A DNA stretch of 64,000 nucleotides from Asterias rubens (Eukaryota > Echinodermata > Asteroidea > Forcipulatida > Asteriidae). Positions 10,356 through 21,704 of the stretch are shown in pieces (the first letter of the stretch is position 1; the number at the start of each line of letters is the position of its first letter). The notes beneath the pieces are model-generated. The model saw only the letters and a program-made list of their open reading frames with translations. It was not told the DNA's origin and ran no database searches. The stretch spans positions 7,768,098-7,832,097 of the forward strand of contig NC_047071.1 in NCBI RefSeq assembly GCF_902459465.1, given 5' to 3'. The translations under genes and the position numbers were made by a program.

Positions 10356-12068
10356 TTAAAGCCATTTATGCTCTTTTCAAATGTATTAAAAAAAATAAAA
10401 ACATTCACCTGGGTCGACACTGCATTTTAAATTGTTTCAGGGGGGATGATATACAGTAATTCTTTAAAGTAACTCACTTTTTACAACCTGACATATCCCA
10501 AAGCAACACATGAAATCAAGTCTTATAAAATAATGTTCTACTGTACTAATACAATTATCATACTTAAAAAAAATTAAATCATGACAATTTCAATCTATTC
10601 TATTCACCTACTTCATAAAAGCCTATTCAGCATCTAGACATTACTAATTCAAAATTTATCAAGTAATAAACCACAAGGGAAACTGACGGCAGATTTAATT
10701 CCTTTTTGGGGTAATCAAAGTCGGATGGGGTTATAACATTTGACCTCTGGAATAAATATCATGTCAGGGCTCTACCAACATCTTGCCCTTCGGTTGTTTT
10801 CTCAAAAGACAAATTTAACTTGCAACATTAAGGTGGCAGGTTAAATCCCCAAGTATAATTGTTCACCCCAAAGTTTAAAGGAACGGTACAGAATTGGTAA
10901 GAAACAAAAATCGTGAAGATCACAGATTTACATAAAACTTACACGGCATAATGATGATGACAGTAGAAAACATCCCATGAAATATTTCTGTCTGAAATGT
11001 CATATTTGATGAGAAATAATAAAAAATAACATAGAAAGTGCAAGTTTTAACCTATTGTGATTTAACCCAGTGTGATTTCAATCATGACGAGTTTACTTAC
11101 TACTATTGGCTGTCCATTGTATTAGGCCAAGTAAAAATAAAAACAGTTCATAGTCCGGATTTTATCCAAAGGACGAGGGACGAGGGCCTTTTTATTTTGT
11201 ATTTTCTATTTCTTTCAAAAGTGGCCGCCAAGCATTTGAATTCAAACTGGTCACCAATTCTTCAATTTAAAGTCACCACTATGAAGTCACAAGTTTAATG
11301 GGAAATACACAGAAAATGTGTATTTTTGAGAAAATAAAGTTGAGTAAAAAAATAAACAATATGCGGCCTCAAAAAAGGGATGGGGTGGGGACCATCATCC
11401 TTTAAAATTTTGTGGTTGCCATTAAGCCCACTTGTCCTTTTTTAAGCTCCTGAAGATAATTTCTGTGGTGGCTTACGGAGCAGCAGGTAGTTCAATAACG
11501 CTGAAGGAAACTTGGTAAGTTTAAAAATAATGTTTATTCTGCACGTGATGTATTTTATTTTATAAAAGTCATTTCAGGAGTTTCTTCATACAAAAGGGGG
11601 CAGGCCTGATACTTCACGGGGGCAACGAAGAAGATTGCCTCCATTGCCTTGATGCCCTTGAAATGATCAAGTATACAATAATACAATACAATACACGCGT
11701 TTTTGTTTGTCTGGGTCATTACCCAAGTAACAAAGTGTCCTTTAACAAAGGCCCTTTGTAAAGCGCTGTGATACCCTCGTAAGAGTTCTGTATAAATGTC
11801 TGCTTTTATATTATCAACAAAATATACGTAATCATAATCAATGTCGCCAGATTTTTGGAATTCCAAACTCCCAAATTGAATGTCGTTTTCCCTTGTATTA
11901 ATGCACATAAAAAGAATATTCAACGTTTCAACTCAGAAGAACCTACAAGCTGACGTACATTGTCAAAGTAAACAAAAAAGAGACTTGTTTTACAATTATT
12001 ACATTTTGGATACATTTTGTAAAGAAAAAGTGCCAAACAGACCCATAGCCTAAGTAAATTAGTGTTGT
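10356..12068. other. Gene-free stretch with degenerate repeats
   Basis: AT-rich DNA. A diverged fragment resembling the start of MITE family B (GGAACGGTACAGAATTGG, CACAGATTTACATAAAACTT) lies at about 10878-11020. The longest open frame (minus, 11555-11923) has no recognisable domain. A weak exon-like stretch at 11447-11514 was not called. Confidence 0.4.
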
Positions 12069-12071
12069 GTA

Positions 12072-12372
12072 GTTTAAAGGCACTGGACAGATACCGGTTA
12101 TTACTCAAAATATTTTTTTAGCATAACAACTTACTTGATAGTATAAACCATTTCTTTTTTTAAGAAAGATGTTCTTTCTCACTCAAATTTAATATTAAAG
12201 GACTTCATCTGAATCCTGTTATTATGCGTCTGAAAGCACACAAAGTAATGCAACAAGGGTGTTTTTTTCGTATTCTCTTGTAAATTCGATGACCAATTTC
12301 AGGCCAAGTTTTTGCATGATTGTGATTTTATGCATATGTTGAGATACACCTAGCGGTAAGCGGTCTTTGACG
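12072..12372 (-). mobile_element. MITE family A, diverged, minus orientation
   Basis: AAGGCACTGGACAG at the left and TATGTTGAGATACACCTAGC near the right correspond to the inverted family A ends. CTGAAAGCACACAAAGTAAT and GATGACCAATTTCAGGCCAA match the interior. The right terminus has decayed. Confidence 0.65.
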
Positions 12373-12395
12373 ACGTGTCGAGCCTAAACAAGCTA

Positions 12396-12702
12396 AAGCC
12401 ATTTTCACACCACATGGCCATCCTGTGAGGTTTTAAACCCACTCAGCAACTGTTCTCACTATCCCGATTTGGTATAACCACCGGGAGTACTACTTCCAAG
12501 GAATATACGCGGTCGTTTAAACACAAAATTTTTTAACCCCGGGGTTAACTCCAACAATCCTACTCCTGAGCAGGGTTAATTACTTCCTGGGAAAAAGTTA
12601 TTTCCCGGGAAATTCCCGGGAGTTTTTTGGTAAAGTGTGAAAAGATCGACCAAAAGTTCCGGGTAGTTTCCCGGGAAATAACTATAGTGTGAAAAGGGCT
12701 TA
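12396..12702. mobile_element. hAT-like MITE, tentative
   Basis: The ends AAAGCCATTTTCACAC and GTGTGAAAAGGGCTT form an imperfect inverted repeat of the AGCCCTTTTCACAC type seen in hAT-derived MITEs. The interior is rich in CCCGGGAA palindromes. I found no clear 8-bp target duplication, so the class is an inference. Confidence 0.45.
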
Positions 12703-14020
12703 AGTTATTTCGCCTACTCAACGGTATTTTGCTTGCAAGCCCCTCCATCCCGAGAAATTAGGAGCGACGTTGGAGTCCTTTTGAGTATCGCCTCGTCATC
12801 AGGCCCAATTCCAAGATACATTCCTACAACAACAATTCCAATTTTGTTGAAGATAAATTAATCAAATTCGAAAAATTGTCAACTATTATGTAAATAATAT
12901 GAGAAAATAATAATAAATAATGCTTATAAAGCGCCTTACATCTATGACTGCATGGACCCCAAGGCGAGGTACAAATTAAAATAGCACCAAGAAACGGCAA
13001 TTATAAACCACAAAAATGGACCAGCCAATAATTTAAACCTCACACCACAAAAGTTAAGAAGTTATGAAAAGACAGGCAGTGAATGAGAAGGAGACATAAA
13101 TAATTGTTTGGACCTCAGAATATATGATTTCAGTTTCAGGTTCTTTTGACTGTGGGAAACCAAGGAGTCTCAAACCAACCTCTAAAACAGAACTTCCTTC
13201 CCCATGGGGGACAAAGGCACACACAAGTTTGCAGGTTTTAAGCAGTTGTTGAATTAGAATTATTTAAAATTATTTATTCAGCCAACGTTAAAAAGTTGTA
13301 CAGAGTTGCACAGAGTTGATGGGAGGTCATTCCACAACTTTGGTGCACATAAACACGAAGTCACTGTCTTCTAGAACCTACTTCATAAAGCTGTTAAGCA
13401 GATAATTCTGCTGGACTAAAGATATATTTGCTAAGCATGTGTTGGGTAAAGCAGCAGTCGCAGCAATGCAAACCATATGGTATTTTGGCTGGTAAGTGTG
13501 CTTAGCTAGTTTTTATGCTTACGTACTTTTATTTATGAAACTAAATTGGTCCACATGTGAAGAACAATATATAGTTAAACATTAGTTTGTTTGATGTTCT
13601 TAGATTGGGTAGAGGTTGGTACGTACACATAATGTATGTATCGGATTGATTTATTGATTGATTGATTGAATTTATTCGGATAAAAACTTGTCAAAATACA
13701 TATTATACACAATGAGAAAAGACAATGAAAGAAGATAAACCAAAATAGAACACAAGACAAAATGACTACAAAAAAATAATTCAAGAATAACCCCGAAAGC
13801 AACGATAATTTAGACTTATTTCCATCGGGGTCCTACAAAAAACCTGCAAGAAACAGCAACAATAAATTAAAGTAACAAAAACATACAAACCTAGACAAGA
13901 GCATCAGGAAGAACCATGAAAAACAAAGCAAGAAAACACTAAATAAATAAATATATCATTTAATGTAAAGGCGAACAATTTTAAGAACTCAAACCAAAAC
14001 ACAGAGAGATGCCTATATAC
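12703..14020. other. Degenerate retroelement-like repeats, no gene
   Basis: At 12905-12950 the stretch AATAATGCTTATAAAGCGCCTT resembles, inverted, the GCGC...TATAAG-(ATT)n 3' tail of the non-LTR copy at 41130-41455. So 12890-13390 may be an old 3'-end fragment in minus orientation. The rest is AT-rich without exons. Confidence 0.35.
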
Positions 14021-14126
14021 CTGGTGCAATCATGCTTTGCAGTGAAAATCCTCCTTGAGAAACCAGTTTGTAGAAAAAGCGAGCATTTGGTGGGATGTGC
14101 TTTCCTGTCATATACTTTGGAAAATC
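14021..14126 (-). CDS. Candidate internal exon of an unidentified gene
   Basis: On the minus strand a pyrimidine-rich acceptor (TTCCTTCCAG) precedes 106 nt open in one frame and closes at a GTATAT donor. The peptide begins DFPKYMTGKHIPPNARFFYK and continues LVSQGGFSLQSMIAP, which reads like folded protein. I do not recognise the family and found no neighbouring exon with compatible phase. It lies downstream of the complete PDZ-like gene, so it would belong to another gene. It could also be a chance frame or a repeat-borne exon. Confidence 0.35.
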
Positions 14127-14588
14127 CTGGAAGGAACAGTAACAAAAATACTCGATTTTTTGGACCGAAGAGAATAATCTCAGTTTGCACGAAGGGGAAG
14201 ACTGCATAATACATTTTGTGTGAATCTTTGAGAAGACTAACTCAACACATTTCCAACCCTGATGGGGGTCTTTTTAGTTACAAATTAATTAGCCTTGCTC
14301 AAGGCAGTCGAATTATTCACTCCGAAAAAAGACCGCCGCTGTATAAAAACCCACCCGTATTCACTGTGCGTAACATCGCACGACACGATGCCCCCGTACA
14401 CTATCCGCATGCGACGGTTTTTGCAGTGTTACGGTCAGTTTAGTAATCTGATGTAAATGTTTGAAGGAGCAAAATTGCAGAGGTTTATCTTGTGTTGGTT
14501 AAAAAAAGAATGAAAAAACACCCCAATAAACACCCTCCCCCCAAAAAAACAAAAAAACCAAACAAACAAACAAACAAACAAATAAACA

Positions 14589-14625
14589 GACAGACAGACA
14601 GACAGACAGACAAGACAGACAGACA

Positions 14626-14700
<75 letters not shown>

Positions 14701-14703
14701 TAG
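14589..14703. repeat. (CAGA)n microsatellite
   Basis: Nearly pure CAGA tetranucleotide repeats with a few interruptions. They create long spurious open frames on both strands. Confidence 0.95.
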
Positions 14704-15040
14704 TCAAACAACCAAACAAGCAACCAATGTTTGTTTTTAACGACATTCAGTTCGAATGTCCCTTCAACTCCCGTGAACTCACCAACACTGTCATTCGTTT
14801 CAAGTTTTTAAAGGTGGCTGGTGAAGACTGCTGTAAAAAAGAGGTTAGAAATACGCAATGTTATTTTCACACATGCCAAACTATGTGTTTTTTTTAGTTG
14901 AGATTTATAGTAATAACAACAATGAGTTATTTTATTATAAAAAAAATAACACGATTTGAGGGTGAATAGTATACACATATTGACTGGCAATGAGGTAACT
15001 AGTGTACGTCTATTCCCAAGAGGGACTTTGAGTGACCAGA

Positions 15041-15096
15041 AGAGCGACCTATTTCCCGAGGCCGAAGGCCGAGGGCCGAGGGAAATAGGCGTTTTA
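15041..15096. repeat. Short foldback hairpin with GGCC-rich loop
   Basis: CCTATTTCCC pairs with GGGAAATAGG around a loop rich in GAGGCCGAAGGCCGAGG. Similar arm-plus-GC-loop hairpins lie at 16462-16510 and 20472-20565. Confidence 0.7.
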
Positions 15097-15483
15097 TGAC
15101 ACAGCTCCGTCTTAATTGTTAAATAAGAACAGAAATCTGGAAAATGAAAGGCAGTGTTTTATTAGTTGCTGTTCACGGTTCAAGTCAAGAGAGGGCGCTT
15201 AGCCGGACACTATTTTCAGAGACTAGTGCCCGCACGGGAGCTAGTTCCCGCAAAATACGCGCGCCCGATTTACTAGACTATAATATTAGTTCATCCAACG
15301 TGACCGTGTTTCAGCCAACCTCAACACAGAACAAGCAAGAGGTGTGTTATAATCGATAACTATCTATTTGAGCAAGATAAAATGACGACCGTCAAATAAA
15401 ATGCGCATGCTAAAAATTTGTTCATGTGTTGTATGTTGCTAGAGAGAGAGAGAGAGCGATGTTCGTGCGCGTGTGTACAATGG

Positions 15484-16060
15484 TCGCACAATGGTTATAG
15501 TGTTGAATGGATAACCAATGGCAAGACCAATGGTGTTCAATGGTATACCATTGATATCACCAATGGAACTGAAGGGAATAGCATTGGGCTTTGAATGGTG
15601 TACCATTGTCCAGACCAATAGTGTTGAATGGTATACCATCGATATCATCATTGGTACTGAATGGTATACCACTGGCTCTGCCAATGGTGTTCATTGATAT
15701 ACCCTTAGCTAAACCAATGGTGTTGAATGGTATACCATTGATTTCACCAATGGTACTGAATGGTTATACCATTATATTTTGAATGGTATACCATTGGCTA
15801 GACCAATGGTGTTCAATGGTATACCATTGATATCACCAATGGTACTGAATGGTTATACCATTATATTTTGAATTGTATACCATTGTCTAGAGCAATGGTG
15901 TTCGATGGTTTACCATTGATATCACCAATGGTACTGAATGGTATACCATTGGCTCTGTCAATGGTGTTCATTAATATACCCTTGGCTAAACCAATGGTGT
16001 TCAATGGTAAACCATTCATATCACCAGTGGTACTGAATGGTTATACCATTTTATATAACA
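15484..16060. repeat. Palindrome-based satellite, block 1
   Basis: The array is built from about 33-bp units that start with the perfect palindrome AATGGTATACCATT. They end alternately in GGCTAGACCAATGGTGTTC or GATATCACCAATGGTACTG, giving a 66-bp higher-order unit. Because 33 is a multiple of three, open frames with an 11-residue period (such as NGIPLISPMVL) appear, but they are interrupted and I do not call them coding. Confidence 0.9.
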
Positions 16061-16117
16061 CCCAAGCAGATCCTTGCCATTTGATTGGAGGATTGTCCGT
16101 CACGTGATAGCAAATAA

Positions 16118-16236
16118 AAGTACCATTGCACGCTGAGTCACTCACCGTGCTTTTTCGTTCCATCCGAAAAGTACCATTGCACGCTGGCACGCTGGCAGCG
16201 TGCAATGGTACTTTTCGGATGGAACGAAAAAGCTGA
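16118..16236. repeat. Long hairpin inside the satellite gap
   Basis: An arm of about 37 bp beginning CTTTTTCGTTCCATCCGAAA (from 16151) is repeated inverted up to 16234 around a short loop. A third partial copy (AAAAGTACCATTGCACGCTG) starts at 16118. It contains the satellite motif GTACCATTG. Confidence 0.85.
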
Positions 16237-16399
16237 GTAAAAACATCACTGCGTGCGCGTGTCTTTGGTAACGCAGCAGGTGTTACTGCAAGAAGGCATA
16301 ATAAAATTACTAGCATTCGGCTTCTAGTTGAAATTGTTTGTTTTGAAAGTTGTATCTTTCAATCAAAATTACAAAGTTCTACTTGGATGTTATATAAAA

Positions 16400-16560
16400 C
16401 AAATAATGAATGTTTTTCATTCGTACAATGGTGCGAATTATGTTCATTCGTTGAAAGCTGGAATGTTCCATTCAACTCGGCTCCGCCTCGTTGAATAGAA
16501 CATTCCATCTTTCAACTCATGAACATATTCGCACCATTGCACTCATAAACATTCATTATG
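16400..16560. repeat. Inverted repeat with CTCGGCTCCGCCTC loop
   Basis: Outer arms (AATGAATGTTTTTCATTCGT / CATAAACATTCATTA) and inner arms (GGAATGTTCCATTCAAC / GTTGAATAGAACATTCC) pair around a GC-rich loop at about 16478-16492. It separates the two blocks of the AATGGTATACCATT satellite. Confidence 0.7.
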
Positions 16561-16562
16561 TG

Positions 16563-17065
16563 TATAATATTTTGAATGGTATACCACTGGCTAGACCAAT
16601 GGTGTTCGATGGTTTACCATTGATATCATCAATGGTACTGAATGGTATACCACTGGCTCGGTCAATGGTGTTCATTGATATACCCTTGGCTAAACCAATG
16701 GTGTCAATGGTATACCATCGATATCACCAATGGTATTGAATGGTTTTACCATGGTATACCATTGGCTAGAGCAATGGTGTTCAATGGTATACCATTGATA
16801 TCACCATGTGGTACTGGGTTGTATTCCATTAGGTTTTGAATGGTAAACGTTGGCTCAACCAATGGTATTTAATGGTTCACCATCGATATCACCAATGGTA
16901 TACTGAATGGCAAACGATTGTATCGAATGGTATACCATTTGGTTTTGAATGGTATATCATTTTCTAGACCAATGGTGTATCATCAATGGTACTGTGTACT
17001 AGACCTATGGTGTTAATTGGTATACCATTGAGCACCAATGGCACTGAATGGTATACCATAAGCTC
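16563..17065. repeat. Palindrome-based satellite, block 2
   Basis: Same AATGGTATACCATT units as block 1, more diverged toward the right end, where unit order becomes irregular (after about 16800). Confidence 0.9.
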
Positions 17066-17160
17066 ATCATTTTGTTTTTCACCAGGAAGCGCAGATATGA
17101 ATTGGATTTAAATTATACCACAGCACATTTTAATGGTTTACAAGATGATGTGGTGCAAGT

Positions 17161-18538
17161 TTAACAGCCACTTCCAGAAGCACCAGGGGCAAATAAGGCT
17201 TTGGCATCGGCTATCTGCTGCCACCTAGCGTCTTCTATTACCTATATGCGCCTCTCTTAATATTTATGCATGAGTAGGCTACGTTACATCTACCCCAAAT
17301 TTAGGCAATAGGCACCGCCACTGTAGGTGGTGGCGGACGTGCGCCTATTTTGGGGTAAGAACTATGACGCATGAATAATAAGATTATTTTTACCACTTAC
17401 CACATCACGTCTAAACGAGTCATCTAAAGAATATGCCACAACATTCCCACAGGTCCCCGTCCCCGGATCTGTATAGCTGTATTGAAAGAACTTGCCTGGT
17501 GGACAATCAGAAAACAAAAATAAACTCACAGCTCTTCAATGAATAATTAGGGAATAACAGTGCGAGGACCCGGTCTTCACAGCGTGGTAATGGCCTTGGT
17601 TGATGGCTGGCGCTGTTACGCGTACGGACCTAGTCTTGGCCCAAGACTATGGTGCTTGATTCTGGATAGTGTACTACGCGTGGTTGAATCGCCAAAGCGC
17701 GCCCGCCACGGTATGATTTAGTTAAGTAGACGGCTTGAAATCTAGACTACACTCTGCAATCTCGGTAGTCTAGTTGGTAATTTAATCTCATCGAGGGCGC
17801 TTTTAAGCATTGACGTCATAATGCAAGAGATTGGCCATTTTGTGCACCGCGCGTACACATTTCAAAGACGTGTGTTTTGCATTGTTTGATCGTCGTTTAT
17901 GGCGACCAGGGCCCAATTTCATGGCTCTGCTTACCGCCGAATTCTGCGCTTACGATGACGATTGCCCGCTGACGTGCAAGCGCCGAATTTCTGTGTTAGC
18001 CTTATAAAGTAAAAAATGTCTAGTAACGCGGACTACGCATGCGCAGAAGCCGAAAGTTGCCGCTAAACCGTGAAATACGCTTGCCGTAAGCACAGAATTC
18101 CCTGCTTTCCGTACGCGCCGATTATGTGCTTACGGTAAGCAGAGCCATGAAATTGGGCCCTGGTGACGTCATCAAAGTGTTATGGTTTATTATGCGCGCT
18201 CCACTTACTGTTTTCGTTGTAATTCTGGAAAATCAGTTGCCTGTTTCTAACCGTCAGATACCTGGGGGGACCTTTATCTCCTCCAATATAAATGTTGTAC
18301 GTGTCGGTAGAAGCCCTTATAAAATCATATATAGGGGTAGAGGGGAATAACATGGCATGTGGCATTTCATTACTGTCATTTTCGAGGGTCTCGAGAACAG
18401 CAACATCTAGAACACTGTCTGAGAAAAGAATAAAACATCATGCAAAAAGGTAAAGAAAAAATAGCTATGTATAAATGGGGCTCCAATGCACCATGCTTAG
18501 CTCTCGGAGCAGTAAACTGGCCTAGACGAAGTTGTAAT

Positions 18539-18593
<55 letters not shown>

Positions 18594-18598
18594 TTGTT

Positions 18599-18688
<90 letters not shown>

Positions 18689-21589
18689 ATGTTTGTTTAT
18701 TTGTTTTTTAAATTTATTTTCTGCTTGTTTTGTTTTCGTTAGACTGAATGCTGCAACAAGTCCTACTTGAATGTTCTGAATGTCTTCAAATGCTACAAAA
18801 CTGGAACGTTTTGGACGAACATTGAGTGCCGATTTAACGGGTGCCAATTACACCAAAATTAAGATGTACTGTTTTAGTGATATTTTGCACAGAAATTGTA
18901 AACACTTATTTTATTGGCCTAAAATTGTGTTTATTTGCAAACTCATTCAATGTAACTCTCACCCTTTGGGAAGATTTTGAAAATCTTCCAAATGAACTTG
19001 GTATTTTCTCCGTCGTCTAACTTCCTTTCGACTCCCTGAAAAAAAGACACCTTAAAATTTAAGATAATTCACATCAATAAAATTGTCATGGTGTTAAAGT
19101 GTTTTAACTAACGCCCAATTGGTTGCAATTAACAACTTGTATAGATCCCACACCATATACCACCCACCATTGATCCCATACTAGAGAACAGTGCCCCATA
19201 ATCTCAATGACGTCACCAATGGGCATTCTTAGGTGAATTCTTTGTTTTATACCAACTCCAGACTAAAAACTGTCCCGTGGTGTGAACTTACAATGATGTA
19301 GTTAAACTCTTTGTAGTCAAGAAGCTCTTTCAGTAATTGCATCAAGTCCACGTTGTCAATGTCGATGGAATTTGCCGAGACTAACACATCACCGGATCTG
19401 GAAAAAAAAAAAAAAATCAAAACAAATTGTTACTGTAATACAGAGAACTTCCTACACTGGTGTGTGCGTTGGCATTATATTGGGATGGGTAATTGTGACC
19501 TTGTGGTGGTGGAAATGAGAGAACCAACAAACTGATTTAATAATTGGTGCGTTTAAATTGGCGAGAAATATCTTACAGAAAAAAACCCAATAAAGAACAA
19601 TAGGAATATATACTAAAGAAAAAAGAAAAAGAAAAAAGCACAACAGTTTCTTTTCGTTAAAGACATTGGACACTATTAGTAACTGTCAAAGAACAGTTTT
19701 CTCACTTGGTGTGTCTAAACACATGCATGAAATAGCAAACCTAGATGAGATGATTGATTTCGAGACCTCAAATTCTTAATCTAAGGTCTCGAAATCAAAT
19801 TCGTGCAAAATTACTTCTTTCTTGAAAACTATGTCACTTCAGAGGGAGACGTTTCTCACAATGTTTTATACCATCAACCTCTCCCCATTGCTTATCACCT
19901 GATGTAAGGTTTTATGCTAATAATTATTTTGAGTAATTACCAATAGCGGCCATATCTGCCTTGAAATGGCATTGTATACCTTTTTTAACCGTTCGGTTGT
20001 TGTAATCATAAACGTAAATGTTCACTCTTGACAACTGACAACTGTAAATTACATTTCCGGGGGTCGCGTTTCTGGGATAAAAAGGAATAGCCTACAATAA
20101 TTTTATCCAAAACCGTGGTACTTTGAAGTGACATGATTCTCAAACATTATTGAAAGCTGCCTACTTCTAATTCGAAAGTTGCTATATGCAAATAGTTCTT
20201 AAGAGTCATTATACAAACATGCTCTTTAAACAGTAATTCATAAATACCTCAGACAATTTCGCTTTTCCTTTTGGTAGACACGCGTCACATGGGGGTGTTT
20301 AAACGTCAATGCATATCCGAAAACTGTCATACAAATGCAACACACGTACAGAGCTCAAGGACGTCGGAAAACGGATAAGTTTTACAGAGTTTCTTTTACG
20401 CATTTTAACCAAGAAGGTATTAATGAATGGGAATAAAACAGTACAGTGACTCACTCCCAAACTTCCGTTTAAAACCTTGCAGGGTCGCGGCCGTGCGATA
20501 ATTATAGGCCCTCGCCTTCGTCGGGCTCGGGAATTTATCGCACGGCCACGACCCTGCCGGTTTTAAACGGCAGTTTAAGAACTCGTCGCTACCCTTCTAT
20601 TCACTTATTACTAATGTGTAACTCACCGGAAGCCAGTTTTGTAAGCCATTCCACCCTCTAGAAAGTCCTTAAAGACAAACCGGCCGTCTTTTTGATGTAG
20701 GTTCACCCCAAAGTGCACACCATAAGTCTCCGTATCGTCCAGATTGTGGAGGAATACTTTGCGTCCATCACCGTTGTTCTCCCTCTTGTTTATAGGATGA
20801 ACACAGTAGAAAGGGGATAGTGCACTTTCTTAAGTAGGCAAACAATCTAAAAACTAAAGTTTGTGTGTTCAAGTCGAAATAGTTTGAATGGGAGGGGCGT
20901 AGAGGGTCGGATCTGGTGTGTGAGACTTGGGTGGGGTGGGGTAAGATTGGAGGGTTTGGGGACTTATTTTGAGTTTTTTTTTTAGAACACTCATCCTGTG
21001 TGACCACTGAAGATTGTGGATTTCTTACTTAACCTACCTGAGCTGTGCTTTTCATTAGAATGTAATTAAAGACCACACAACTTGCAGTTTAGAACTGAAC
21101 CCCACCCCACCCAACTTTCCCACCCAATCCTACTCCACCCAGCCTAATCTCACACCCAGTTCTACCCCTACCTCACACCCAATCCTATCATCCAAACCAA
21201 CTCTAAAACCCAACCCCACCCCCTCACACCCAATCCTACCCTTCCCACCCAATCTTCACACCCGATCCAACCCCACCAACCAACTCTCACACCCAGACCC
21301 ACCCGTACCCTATCAAATTCTCACACCCAATCCTACCCCACCTCACCCGTTTCTCACATCAAGTCAACCCCCCCCCCCATGCCCACCAAATCTTCCCGAT
21401 CTCACCCAACTCTCCCCAAACCGAATCCCTTAACCCAACTCAACACATACCACACCCTACCGGCCTACCCCATTAACCACCCATCCCCTTAACCCACCCA
21501 ACCCATTACCTTATACCCAACAACGAAACTTACGGGTTGGCTTGTTGCCATCTTTGGATCTGTGTTTCTTTCCTCGGCCATGTCAGCGC
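17161..21589 (-). CDS. Complete seven-coding-exon gene, 248-aa PDZ-like protein, function unknown
   Basis: The coding exons on the minus strand are 21581-21534, 20784-20627, 19397-19292, 19035-18963, 18418-18209, 17495-17401 and 17217-17161 (TAA). All introns are GT-AG and every phase fits (0, 2, 0, 1, 1, 0). The ATG lies 8 nt inside an exon whose acceptor puts the exon edge at 21589, so at least one upstream 5'UTR exon is expected. An ATTAAA (17134-17129) follows the stop. Residues about 25-105 look like a PDZ domain: a GVHF carboxylate-loop equivalent, then a GG-x-A-x-x-x-G pattern (residue ~60) and SGDVLVSANSIDI. Residues 125-248 (with PRYLTVRNRQLIFQNYNE) match no family I can name; a beta-trefoil-like fold is only a guess. 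No signal peptide is seen, so it is probably cytosolic. The last acceptor is a NAGNAG (17217 or 17214), and exon 2 has two possible in-frame acceptors (20784 or 20778). Confidence 0.8.
17280..17365. repeat. Foldback hairpin in last intron of the PDZ-like gene
   Basis: TACCCCAAATTTAGGCAATAGGC pairs imperfectly with GCGCCTATTTTGGGGTA. The inner arms ACCGCCAC and GGTGGCGG also pair. Confidence 0.7.
17908..18161. mobile_element. Palindromic MITE family D, second copy
   Basis: AGGGCCCAATTTCATGGCTC and its exact inverse GAGCCATGAAATTGGGCCCT form the ends. The interior matches the copy at 4690-4912. It lies in an intron of the PDZ-like gene (between exons at 18209 and 17495). Confidence 0.85.
18538..18690. 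repeat. (GTT)n microsatellite in intron
   Basis: Nearly pure GTT repeat of about 150 bp, with single interruptions, inside an intron of the PDZ-like gene. It generates poly-V/L/N open frames that are not genes. Confidence 0.95.
19661..19955 (+). mobile_element. MITE family A in intron of the PDZ-like gene
   Basis: TTAA (19657-19660) is followed by AGACATTGGACACTATTAGT. The central hairpin TTGATTTCGAGACCTCAAAT / GGTCTCGAAATCAAA and the right part GAGTAATTACCAATAG are present. The last terminal bases have diverged. Confidence 0.8.
20472..20566. repeat. Foldback hairpin with CCTCGCCTTCG-type loop
   Basis: The arms GCAGGGTCGCGGCCGTGCGATAA and TTATCGCACGGCCACGACCCTGC pair almost perfectly around a GC-rich loop. 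It lies in an intron of the PDZ-like gene, just before exon 20784-20627 in plus-strand order. Confidence 0.8.
21095..21520. repeat. C-rich degenerate minisatellite (CCCACCCAATCCTA-like)
   Basis: Irregular short units of the CACACCCAATCCTACCCCACC kind fill most of the first coding intron of the PDZ-like gene. No protein signal. Confidence 0.8.
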
Positions 21590-21704
21590 CTGTACATGAA
21601 AAATCCATGAGGTTTAGTGTTTTATTCCAACTCAATAACACACACACTGTATTTTCATCACAAAAGGTCGAGTCTATCCACGTTTATACTCGGGTCACAC
21701 ATAT

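Noticed and set aside
11447-11514. Possible plus-strand exon between TTTTTTAAG and GTAAGT
   Set aside because: The splice signals are fair and one frame is open, but the peptide is short, unrecognised and has no partner exon.
18440-18847. Poly-V / poly-N frames
   Set aside because: Products of an intronic (GTT)n microsatellite.
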